From Alphaproteobacteria bacterium (GTDB lineage Bacteria > Pseudomonadota > Alphaproteobacteria > Micropepsales > Micropepsaceae): a DNA stretch of 6,453 nt. Shown in pieces: positions 1 through 6,453 of this stretch. The translations under genes were made by a program, and so were the position numbers. The notes beneath the pieces are model-generated. The model saw nothing but the letters and a program-made list of their open reading frames with translations, searched no databases and was not told where the DNA came from. How positions within the stretch are numbered: position 1 is the stretch's first letter; each line of letters starts with the position of its first letter. The stretch lies in NCBI GenBank assembly GCA_015654715.1, contig JAATGK010000486.1, positions 1-6,453 of the forward strand. Reading direction: 5' to 3'.

Positions 1-2240
1 ACGCCGAGCTGCATGGCCCGTGTACGGTCGAGCGAAGCGTCCAGCTGCGGCACGCCGATGTTGTAGTTCGAAAAGACACCCGCCAATGCCGGTTCGCTGC
101 GCGCCTTGAGTTGAATGGTTTTCATCGCTCGATCGAGGGCTTCGTACCCTTGATCCGTGCGGTCCTGCACCTCCAGCTTGAAGCCGCCGATGGTGCCAAG
201 TCCTTGTACCGGAGGTGGCGGAAAAATCGCGATGATCGCGCCTTTCACACCGGCAAATTTTCGCTGCAACTTCTGAGCGATCGCCGGGCCCGACAAATCC
301 GCCGACGGACGGTCAGCAAAAGGCTTCAACGCCACGAAGACGATGCCGGCCGAAGGGCTGTTGATGAAGCCGTTGATCGACAGGCCCGGGAAGGCAACGG
401 CGCTTTCGACACCCGGTTCCTTCAAAGCAATGTCGGACATGTCGCGGATGACGGCCTCGGCGCGGTCGAGCGTGGCGCCATCGGGGAGCTGAGCGCAACT
501 GACGAGGTATTGCTTGTCCTGAATGGGCACGAAGCCCGAGGGCACGAGTTGGAAACCGATAAACGCTGCTACCAAAAGCGCTCCGTAGACACCCAGCGCG
601 CGGGTTTTGTGGCCAAGCGCACTTGTGACGCCATGGCTGTAGCCATTCGAGCCGCGATGAAAGAAGCGATTGAAGCCGCGGAAGAACGGCCCAAACCACT
701 TATCCATTGCCCGCGTCACCCCGTCCTTGGGCGCGTTGCGGCCTTTCAAAAGCGTCGCCGCTAAAGCTGGCGAGAGGGTCAAAGAGTTGAAGGCAGAGAT
801 CACCGTCGAAAACGCGATGGTGAGCGCGAACTGGCGATAGAACTGCCCGGTCAAACCGCTGATGAACGCAATGGGTACGAAGACGGCGCAAAGCACCAAC
901 GCGATGGCGATGATCGGCCCCGTCACCTCCCGCATCGCCCGCAACGTGGCGTCACGCGGACTTAACCCTTCCTCGATTCCACGCTCGACGTTCTCTACCA
1001 CCACGATAGCGTCATCGACCACGATGCCGATCGCGAGCACGAGCCCGAACAGCGACAGCGCATTGATCGAAAAGCCGAAGATATACATGGCCGCAAACGT
1101 GCCGACGATCGATACCGGCACGGCCAGCAGCGGGATGATCGAGGCCCGCCAGGTTTGCAGGAACAGGATCACGACCAAAACCACCAGCACGATGGCTTCC
1201 AAAAGGGTATGAATAACCGCCTTAATCGAGCCGCGGACGAAGACGGTGGGATCGTAGGCAATCCGATATTCGAGGCCCGGCGGAAAATTCTGGCTCAGCT
1301 CCGCCATGGTCTTGCGCACCGAGTCAGAGATTTGAATGGCGTTGGAACCAGGAGCCTGAAAAATCGGAATGGCCACGGCCGGGTTGTTGTTGAGGAGCGA
1401 ACGCAGACCATACTCGGAGGCATTAATTTCCACGCGCGCCACATCTTTCAGCCGCGTGATCGTGCCGCCCGTGCGCTTGATGATGATGTCGGAAAACTGT
1501 TCGGGGTCGGTCAGCCGTCCCTTGGCGTTGATCGGCAATTGCAGGGCGCCGCTGGCGCTATAGGGCGGGCCGTTGATAACACCGGCCGCAACCTGAATAT
1601 TCTGACGGCGGATAGCGGTTACAACCTCGTCGGCGGTCAGACCACGCTCGGCGACCTTCTGCGGATCGAGCCAGATGCGCATAGCGTAATCGCCGGAGCC
1701 GAACAGTTGCACGCTGCCGACGCCGGAAATCTTAGCGAGTTGGTCTTTGACGTTCAGCACTGCGTAATTGCGCAGATAAAGCATGTCGTAACGGCTGTCG
1801 GGCGAGACCAAGTGCACGACCATGGTCAGGTCCGGCGAGCTTTTGACCGTCGTTACGCCCAAGTTCCGCGTGACATCGGGCAAGCGCGGCAGCGCCTGAT
1901 TGACCCGGTTCTGCACCATCTGTTGCGCCAAATTGGGGTCGGTCCCCAGTTTGAAGACGACGGTCAATGTCAAGGTGCCGTCGGAAGCAGCTTGCGAGGA
2001 CATATACAGCATGTTCTCGGTGCCGTTGATCTGTTCTTCCAATGGCGTCGCCACGGTTTCGGCGATCACCTTTGGATTGGCACCGGGGAACTGCGCTTTC
2101 ACCACAATCGAAGGCGGCACGACCTCAGGGTATTCCGAGATCGGCAGCTGGGTGATCGCGAGCAGTCCCGCCAGAAAAATGATAATAGAAATCACACCGG
2201 CGAAAATCGGCCGGTCGACGAAAAACTTGGAGAGGCTCAT
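1..2240 (-). CDS. RND multidrug efflux pump, inner-membrane permease (MexF/AcrB-like, HAE1 family), 3' end cut by window edge
   Basis: Proton-driven inner-membrane pump of a tripartite efflux system that exports drugs or other small hydrophobic compounds. My translation from the ATG at 2240 is open without a stop to the window edge: 746 codons of a family length near 1050, so the C-terminal ~300 residues (TM7-12 and their lysine relay residue) are unseen. It opens with MSLSKFFVDRPIFAGVI and TM1 (about residues 12-30). The first periplasmic porter region includes ATPLEEQINGTENMLYMSS. TM2-TM6 start near residue 339. TM4 carries GIVVDDAIVVVENVER (405-420), whose Asp409-Asp410 match the proton-relay pair D407/D408 of AcrB. 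The second periplasmic loop contains PSGFVPIQDKQY (567-578) and PPPPVQGLGTIGGFKLEV near 674-691, which I associate with the MexF/BpeF/CeoB branch rather than AcrB itself. The gene lies 15 bp after the adaptor stop. A tandem ACGGAT repeat (2244-2255) gives a weak GGAT ribosome-binding site, so translational coupling is likely. Substrates cannot be read from the sequence. Confidence 0.97.
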   Translation of the reverse strand, partial: MSLSKFFVDRPIFAGVISIIIFLAGLLAITQLPISEYPEVVPPSIVVKAQFPGANPKVIAETVATPLEEQINGTENMLYMSSQAASDGTLTLTVVFKLGTDPNLAQQMVQNRVNQALPRLPDVTRNLGVTTVKSSPDLTMVVHLVSPDSRYDMLYLRNYAVLNVKDQLAKISGVGSVQLFGSGDYAMRIWLDPQKVAERGLTADEVVTAIRRQNIQVAAGVINGPPYSASGALQLPINAKGRLTDPEQFSDIIIKRTGGTITRLKDVARVEINASEYGLRSLLNNNPAVAIPIFQAPGSNAIQISDSVRKTMAELSQNFPPGLEYRIAYDPTVFVRGSIKAVIHTLLEAIVLVVLVVILFLQTWRASIIPLLAVPVSIVGTFAAMYIFGFSINALSLFGLVLAIGIVVDDAIVVVENVERGIEEGLSPRDATLRAMREVTGPIIAIALVLCAVFVPIAFISGLTGQFYRQFALTIAFSTVISAFNSLTLSPALAATLLKGRNAPKDGVTRAMDKWFGPFFRGFNRFFHRGSNGYSHGVTSALGHKTRALGVYGALLVAAFIGFQLVPSGFVPIQDKQYLVSCAQLPDGATLDRAEAVIRDMSDIALKEPGVESAVAFPGLSINGFINSPSAGIVFVALKPFADRPSADLSGPAIAQKLQRKFAGVKGAIIAIFPPPPVQGLGTIGGFKLEVQDRTDQGYEALDRAMKTIQLKARSEPALAGVFSNYNIGVPQLDASLDRTRAMQLG

Positions 2241-2255
2241 AGAATCCGTATCCGT

Positions 2256-3443
2256 TTAGCGCGCGAGCCTGGTAGTACGCGGTGACGCATCGGCCACCTG
2301 GCGACTGGTCTGCACCAGAGCGCCAGCTGCGATGTGCTGCAAACCTTCGACGATCACGCGATCTCCGGCGTGAAGTCCGCTCAACACCTCACGCTCGCCA
2401 TCGACGCCGGACCCGAGCACGACTTCGCGGAAGGCGGCCTTGCTGGAACGGTCGATAACAAAAACGAAGCGCTTGTTCTGATCGGTTCCGATCGCACCTT
2501 CCGGCACCAGAAGTGCGTTGTGGTCGATCTGGTTGCCCAGCTTGACGGTGACGAACATGCCGCTGACCAGCGTGCCGTCTTTGTTGTCGAAGCGGGCGCG
2601 CGCACGGATCGTGCCGGAGCCGGTATCGATCTTGTTGTCGAAGCTGTAAATCGTGCCGCTATACGTGTGTCCGGGATCGCCCTGCAGCGCCAGTTCCACC
2701 GGGATAGCCTGTTCGGCCCCCGCATTCTTGCTGCGCAGGATGTTCAGATAACTCGGCTCGTCCACTTCAAAATCGGCATAGATGCCGTCACCTGACACGA
2801 TCGATGTCAGCAAAGGCGCCGTTGGCCCCGCGGTCACCAGATTGCCGATGGTAATCTCGGGACGGCTGACGCGCCCCGAAATCGGCGCCCTTACGTAAGC
2901 ATGCTCGACGTCCAACGCCGCTTGATGCAGCGCGGCCTCGGCCACTTGCACATTGGCGACCGCAACCCGGGCGGCGCTGGCGCGTTGATCGTAACTGCTC
3001 TTGGCAATGGCCTGTGCCTTCAACAGGCTTTCGCCGCGTTCGAATTCGGTTTTCGCCAGCGCCGCGGAGGCATTGGCCGAGGACAAATCACCCCGCGCCT
3101 TGGCGGCAGCGGCTTCATAAGTCCTAGGATCGATGACAAAAAGGATGTCACCCGCTTTGACCATTTGGCCATCCTTGAAGCGGATTTCGGTGATGCGGCC
3201 GGTCACCTCGGGGCGAATTTCCGCTGCGTCAACCGCTTGCATGCGGCCGGAAAAGGACGTCCAAATCCGCACATCCCGCGGCGCAATGGTCCGCGCAACG
3301 ACCGGCACAGGAGCGGTGGCGGCCGGATCGGCGCTAGCCCGCCCGTTTTCATGGGTGAGCAAAAAAACCGCCATAACAGCGGCAAATGCCACACCGCCCA
3401 AGAGATAAGGCCGATTCCGCAGATGGGTTGTAAAAGGTGTCAT
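2256..3443 (-). CDS. RND efflux periplasmic adaptor (membrane fusion protein, MexE/AcrA-like)
   Basis: Adaptor that links the inner-membrane RND pump to an outer-membrane channel in the periplasm. From the ATG at 3443 it is 395 residues, normal for the family. An N-terminal hydrophobic segment (about 13-30) is followed by an Ala-Ser-Ala sequence (36-38) that could be a signal-peptidase site. There is no lipobox cysteine, so it is either cleaved or anchored by the segment, not a lipoprotein. The first lipoyl half is EIRPEVTGRITEIRFKDGQ (75-93), running on to LFVIDP (101-106). An Ala-rich alpha-hairpin covers about 110-182. The second lipoyl half starts at VRAPISGRVS (184-193). The beta-barrel and membrane-proximal domains follow, with the conserved SGTIRARARFDNKDGTLVSG (276-295). 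I prefer this start over ATGs at 3455 and 3524 because GGGAC (minus strand, 3447-3451) lies just upstream and the peptide then begins right before the hydrophobic segment. The longer versions add 4 or 27 uncharacteristic residues and would place the putative operator inside the gene. First gene of the operon with the pump. Confidence 0.95.
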   Translation of the reverse strand: MTPFTTHLRNRPYLLGGVAFAAVMAVFLLTHENGRASADPAATAPVPVVARTIAPRDVRIWTSFSGRMQAVDAAEIRPEVTGRITEIRFKDGQMVKAGDILFVIDPRTYEAAAAKARGDLSSANASAALAKTEFERGESLLKAQAIAKSSYDQRASAARVAVANVQVAEAALHQAALDVEHAYVRAPISGRVSRPEITIGNLVTAGPTAPLLTSIVSGDGIYADFEVDEPSYLNILRSKNAGAEQAIPVELALQGDPGHTYSGTIYSFDNKIDTGSGTIRARARFDNKDGTLVSGMFVTVKLGNQIDHNALLVPEGAIGTDQNKRFVFVIDRSSKAAFREVVLGSGVDGEREVLSGLHAGDRVIVEGLQHIAAGALVQTSRQVADASPRTTRLAR

Positions 3444-3456
3444 GGCGTCCCACATT

Positions 3457-3474
3457 GTATAGTGAGCATTACAC
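3457..3474. promoter_or_regulatory. Candidate TetR operator with overlapping divergent promoter elements
   Basis: An 18-bp imperfect palindrome, GTATAGTG-ag-CATTACAC, lies in the 68-bp gap between the adaptor and TetR start codons. The half-sites agree at 6 of 8 positions (pattern GTnTAnTG). The left half contains TATAGT on the plus strand (3458-3463), a 5/6 match to a sigma70 -10 box, pointing at the TetR gene. The right half contains TGTAAT on the minus strand (3468-3473), also 5/6, pointing at the efflux genes. No good -35 box sits at 16-18 bp from either; a TTGAAA on the minus strand (3494-3499) is 20 bp from TGTAAT. Size, symmetry and position fit a TetR dimer site controlling both genes, which is typical of divergent TetR/RND loci. 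The palindrome is seen; its function is inferred. Confidence 0.5.
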
Positions 3475-3511
3475 TTATGGCCGGACCGGAAGATTTCAAG
3501 AGATTTATGTA

Positions 3512-4183
3512 ATGAGCAGCACAAAAAAAGAGCCTAACGGAAAGTTAGGGCGCCCGCGGGAGTTCGACATCCATGCCGCACTTGATCAGGCGATGCAGGT
3601 TTTCTGGCAAAAAGGATATGAAGGGGCCTCGATGGCCGATTTGACGGCAGCGATGGGGATCAATTCCCCCAGCGTCTATGCGGCCTTCGGTAACAAACTC
3701 GGTCTGTTCAAAGCGGTCCTCGATCATCACGACAAGACGAGCGAGGGTTTCTTGCGTGATGTGGCGGCAGCGCCCAGCGCCAAAGACGCGGCTGCACGCT
3801 TTCTGCTCGGCGTTGCCGAACGGGTCACCGGTGCAGGTCACCCTCCGGGCAGTCTCTTGGTCCAAGGCGGACTGACGTGCGGCGATTCCACGGCCAAAGT
3901 CCCAGAAGAAGTGGCCCGTCATCGCGCCGGCGCCGAATTGGCGCTAAGGGCGCGTTTTGAATGCTCCACGGCGGCCAAGGAATTGCCGAAGGGCGCCCAG
4001 CCCGCGGCGCTGGCGCGGTATCTGATTGCCGTGGCCAACGGCATGTGCGTGCAGGCCTCTTCGGGCGCAAGCCGGGAAGAGCTTTGCCAGGTCGCAAATC
4101 TGGCGCTCGTGGCATGGCCGGAACCAGCCCGCACACCGCCGCCGAAAAAGCCGGCACCTTCGCGCCAAACTGCCAAGCTGTAG
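3512..4183 (+). CDS. TetR/AcrR-family transcriptional regulator, probable repressor of the divergent efflux operon
   Basis: DNA-binding, ligand-responsive regulator of 223 residues, normal for TetR proteins. The N-terminal domain begins with the common GRPREFD (13-19), then AMQVFWQKGYEGASMADLTA (27-46). The helix-turn-helix is about residues 42-60, with recognition helix SPSVYAAFGNK (52-62) followed by LGLFKAVLDHH. The C-terminal ligand/dimer domain holds PPGSLLVQGGL (111-121) and ARYLIAVANGMCVQASSGAS (168-187), a pattern I recognise from a common subgroup of proteobacterial TetR regulators of unknown ligand. A Pro/Lys-rich tail (203-223) is probably disordered. Four cysteines (123, 151, 179, 192) all lie in the ligand domain. 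The ATG at 3512 is chosen because AAGAGA (3498-3503) lies 8 bp upstream and the protein then starts normally; an in-frame ATG at 3437 would add 25 odd residues and overlap the adaptor gene. Divergence from the pump operon and the palindrome between them suggest it represses the pump and itself. MexEF of Pseudomonas uses the LysR activator MexT, so control here differs. Confidence 0.93.
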   Translation: MSSTKKEPNGKLGRPREFDIHAALDQAMQVFWQKGYEGASMADLTAAMGINSPSVYAAFGNKLGLFKAVLDHHDKTSEGFLRDVAAAPSAKDAAARFLLGVAERVTGAGHPPGSLLVQGGLTCGDSTAKVPEEVARHRAGAELALRARFECSTAAKELPKGAQPAALARYLIAVANGMCVQASSGASREELCQVANLALVAWPEPARTPPPKKPAPSRQTAKL

Positions 4184-4229
4184 AAATTCGCGTCACACCA
4201 GTACTCTCAGCAGTACGACGTAGCCCCAT
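4184..4229. other. Short convergent intergenic gap, no clear terminator
   Basis: The 46 bp between the TetR stop (TAG, 4181-4183) and the malate synthase stop (TGA on the minus strand, 4230-4232) must hold any transcription end signals for both genes. The only symmetry I see is a 5-bp stem, GTACT (4201-4205) with AGTAC (4212-4216), around a 6-nt loop. It is AT-rich, short and has no T-run on either side, so it is a poor intrinsic terminator. Rho-dependent ending or overlapping 3' ends are possible. Confidence 0.4.
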
Positions 4230-6452
4230 TCATGCGACCGCCCTGATGGCAGGCTCTTGCGCCCGGTGTTTCACCTGCAAACGGAACCGGTTGAGTATCA
4301 ATTCGGTGTAGCCGTTGGGCTGCTTGAACGCTTCGAAGATCAGCGCCGATGCCGCCCGAAAAGCCAGATTGCCGTTCCAGTCCTCGGCCATGGCGTAATA
4401 GGCTGCATCGCCTTCGTTTTGCTCGTCCACCACCCGCGCCATTTCTTGCAGCGTCGCCGTCACTTGTTCGTGGCGGCAGAGGCCATGGCGAATCCAATTG
4501 GCGACGTGCTGGCTTGAGATGCGTAACGTGGCACGATCTTCCATCAGCCCGACATTGTTGATGTCGGACACTTTCGAGCAGCCGATGCCCTGGTCGATCC
4601 AGCGCACGACATAACCGAGGATGCCCTGGATGTTGTTTTCGAGCTCGGCCTGAATCTCCCACTCTGTCGGCTTCTGGCCGCTGATCACCGGGATTTCCAA
4701 GAGTGCATCGACCGGCGGGCACACGCGCAGCACCATCTCCTCCTGGTAGGCGGCAACGTCGGCCTCGTGGTAATGCAAGGCGTGAAGCACGGCCGCCGTC
4801 GGCGAAGGAACCCATGCCGTGCTCGCACCCGAACGCACGTGGGCGATTTTTTCCTTGTAGAGATCGGCCATGCAGTCCGGTTTGGCCCACATGCCCTTGC
4901 CGATCTGGGCGCGGCCCTGGAACCCGCATTCGAGCCCGATGACCACGTTGCGCTCCTCGTAAGCCTTGATCCAGCCGGTGTTCTTCATCTCGTTCTTGGG
5001 GACCATCGGTCCGGCTTCGAACGAGGTGTGGGTTTCGCCTCCGGTGCGATCGAGGAAGCCGGTATTGATGAAGGCGATGCGATGCGCGGCGGCGCGGATG
5101 CAAGCCTTGAGATTGACCGAGGTGCGGCGCTCTTCGTCCATCAGCCCCATCTTGATGGTGTTCGGTGCCAGACCGAGCGCTTCCTCGACCTGATCGAAGA
5201 TCTTGTCGGCGAAGGCAACTTCTTCCGGGCCATGTAGTTTCGGCTTGACGATATAGATCGAGCCGGTGCGCGAATTGGTGCGGACATCGGACGGTTTGAT
5301 CCCATGAATGCCGATGGCAGCCGTGATCATGGCATCGACGATGCCTTCCGGCGCCGGACTGCCGTCGTCGAGAAGAATGGCGTCCGTGAGCGGCATGTGA
5401 CCGACGTTGCGCACCAGCATCAGCGCCGTTCCGCGCAATATCACGGCAGAACCGTCCGGACCGGTATAGCTGCGGTCGGCGGCGAGGGAGCGCGTCATCA
5501 AGCGCCCCGATTTGTTGAATTCGGCCGTCAGCATGCCGGTCATCAGACCCAGCCAGTTGCGATAGGCGCCGACTTTGTCCGCAGCATCGACGGTGGCGAC
5601 CGAATCCTCGAGGTCCATGATCGACGTTGTCGCCGCTTCCAGGACGACGTCGCAGATGCCGGCGGGATCGCTGGCCCCGACGGGATGGGAGCGGTCGAAG
5701 CGGATTTCGATATGCAGGCCGTGATTAACGAACAGAATCGCCGCCGGAGCGTTTGCCTCACCGTGATAGCCGGCAAATTGCCTGGGATCGCGCAAACCCG
5801 TCGTGCGACCGCCAGCGATGGCGATCACGAGTTCGCCGTTCTGAACGCGGAACGAGTTGGCATCCATATAGGAGCCCTCAGCGAACGGCACGGCCTTGTC
5901 GAGAAACGTACGCGCAAAACCGATGACCTGCGCCCCGCGGACCGGATCGTAGGCTTTGCGCACCGCGCCGGGAATCATGTCGGTGCCGTAGACCGCGTCG
6001 TAAAGACTGCCCCAGCGCGCATTGGCGGCGTTGAGCGCGTAACGGGCGTTGGTCAGCGGCACCACCAGCTGCGGCCCCGCGATCGTCGACATCTCGGCAT
6101 CGAGCGGACCAGTGGCAATGGTGAAATCGGCAACGTCGGGACCGAGATAGCCGATGGCGGTCAGAAAATCCCGGTACGCGGCGGCATCGAACGGCGCGAA
6201 GGCGTGATCGCGATGCCAAGTGTCGATTGCGGCTTGCAGGCGGTCGCGCTTGGCCAGCAAGGAACGGTTTTCCGGCGCCAGATTGTGAAGCAGCCGATCG
6301 AACCCAGCCCAGAATTCCAGTTCCGGAACGCCGGTTCCGGGCAGAACCTCGTCGTTGATGAAATCATGCAGGGATTTTTCCACTTGCAACCGGCGCCGCT
6401 TGATGCGGGTCGTCGGGTTTGATCGGGCTGTCGAATTGTTGCGAGTCGTCAT
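4230..6452 (-). CDS. glcB: Malate synthase G
   Basis: Cytosolic Mg2+-dependent enzyme that condenses glyoxylate and acetyl-CoA to malate and CoA, as the second step of the glyoxylate shunt and in glycolate/glyoxylate use. It is 740 residues, against 723 in E. coli GlcB, so it is the large monomeric G form, not the ~530-residue A form. All active-site residues expected from the E. coli and M. tuberculosis enzymes are found: Arg348 in LVRNVGH (glyoxylate), Glu440 in MDEERRT and Asp468 in NTGFLDRTGG (Mg2+; 28 apart as in both references), Cys625 in GIGCSKVSD, and catalytic base Asp639 in LMEDRATLRISSQH (14 from the Cys as in M. tuberculosis). Other family blocks are VPLTNARYALNAANARWGSL (131-150), NHGLHIEIRFDR (243-254), WVPSPTAAVLHALHYH (547-562) and ENNIQGILGYVVRWIDQG (605-622). 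The N-terminus has about 16 extra Arg/Thr/Asn-rich residues before the usual LQVEKSLHDFI block; no other ATG fits. Promoter and ribosome-binding site lie beyond the right edge. Convergent with the TetR gene; no functional tie to the efflux locus is evident. Confidence 0.98.
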   Translation of the reverse strand: MTTRNNSTARSNPTTRIKRRRLQVEKSLHDFINDEVLPGTGVPELEFWAGFDRLLHNLAPENRSLLAKRDRLQAAIDTWHRDHAFAPFDAAAYRDFLTAIGYLGPDVADFTIATGPLDAEMSTIAGPQLVVPLTNARYALNAANARWGSLYDAVYGTDMIPGAVRKAYDPVRGAQVIGFARTFLDKAVPFAEGSYMDANSFRVQNGELVIAIAGGRTTGLRDPRQFAGYHGEANAPAAILFVNHGLHIEIRFDRSHPVGASDPAGICDVVLEAATTSIMDLEDSVATVDAADKVGAYRNWLGLMTGMLTAEFNKSGRLMTRSLAADRSYTGPDGSAVILRGTALMLVRNVGHMPLTDAILLDDGSPAPEGIVDAMITAAIGIHGIKPSDVRTNSRTGSIYIVKPKLHGPEEVAFADKIFDQVEEALGLAPNTIKMGLMDEERRTSVNLKACIRAAAHRIAFINTGFLDRTGGETHTSFEAGPMVPKNEMKNTGWIKAYEERNVVIGLECGFQGRAQIGKGMWAKPDCMADLYKEKIAHVRSGASTAWVPSPTAAVLHALHYHEADVAAYQEEMVLRVCPPVDALLEIPVISGQKPTEWEIQAELENNIQGILGYVVRWIDQGIGCSKVSDINNVGLMEDRATLRISSQHVANWIRHGLCRHEQVTATLQEMARVVDEQNEGDAAYYAMAEDWNGNLAFRAASALIFEAFKQPNGYTELILNRFRLQVKHRAQEPAIRAVA

Positions 6453-6453
6453 G

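Noticed and set aside
313..891. Two short minus-strand open frames inside the pump gene, which might suggest a frameshifted pump
   Set aside because: I translated the pump frame line by line through 481-900 and it is continuous and conserved (for example AVFVPIAFISGLTGQFYRQF and LTLSPALAATLLKGRNAPKD). The short frames are out of phase; no frameshift is present.
1155..2285. Open frame of 376 codons on the plus strand opposite the RND pump start
   Set aside because: It is antisense to the conserved N-terminal half of the pump, runs into the adaptor's 3' end, and has shadow-like composition and no known motif.
3481..3489. CCGGACCGG palindrome in the TetR leader as a second operator
   Set aside because: Nine bases of GC-only symmetry are easily met by chance in DNA of this composition, and it does not resemble the half-sites of the 18-bp dyad.
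4200..4217. GTACT...AGTAC hairpin as a bidirectional terminator
   Set aside because: The stem is only 5 bp, is not GC-rich and has no T-run on either strand.
4207..5103. Minus-strand open frame of 298 codons inside malate synthase
   Set aside because: It overlaps the malate synthase frame on the same strand in another phase. The translation is Arg/Pro-rich with no recognisable family, and the true frame carries all catalytic residues.
5304..6422. Open frame of 372 codons on the plus strand opposite malate synthase
   Set aside because: It lies wholly antisense to a clear, fully conserved enzyme gene. Its translation is rich in Arg, His, Asp and Gly with no recognisable domain, as expected for a shadow frame in GC-rich coding DNA.

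Overview
The window holds an ordinary four-gene chromosomal stretch, probably from an alphaproteobacterium (perhaps Rhizobiales-like). That assignment is inference, from GC-rich codon use and the general look of the proteins. I see no insertion sequence, CRISPR array, tRNA, rRNA or phage-like gene.

Left half, minus strand: a two-gene drug-efflux operon. The periplasmic adaptor (membrane fusion protein, MexE-like; 3443 down to 2256) is followed after 15 bp by the inner-membrane RND pump (MexF-like; 2240 down to the left edge). The pump gene is cut by the window edge: its first 746 codons are present, about 70% of the usual ~1050. No outer-membrane channel gene is visible; if one belongs to the operon it lies beyond the left edge.

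Middle: a TetR-family regulator (3512-4183, plus strand) is divergent from the efflux operon. The 68-bp gap between them contains an 18-bp imperfect palindrome with -10-like hexamers for both directions. This suggests local repression of the pump and autoregulation by the TetR protein, presumably relieved by a pump substrate.

Right half, minus strand: a complete malate synthase G gene (glcB; 6452 down to 4230), convergent with the TetR gene and 46 bp from it. All key active-site residues are present, so it should condense glyoxylate with acetyl-CoA to malate. It looks like an independent housekeeping or carbon-metabolism gene that merely borders the efflux locus.

The many long open frames opposite the pump and malate synthase genes are shadows of GC-rich coding sequence. 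I found no convincing sign of an undescribed system. The points most worth a second look are the shared operator, the choice of start for the adaptor, and small sequence departures in malate synthase.
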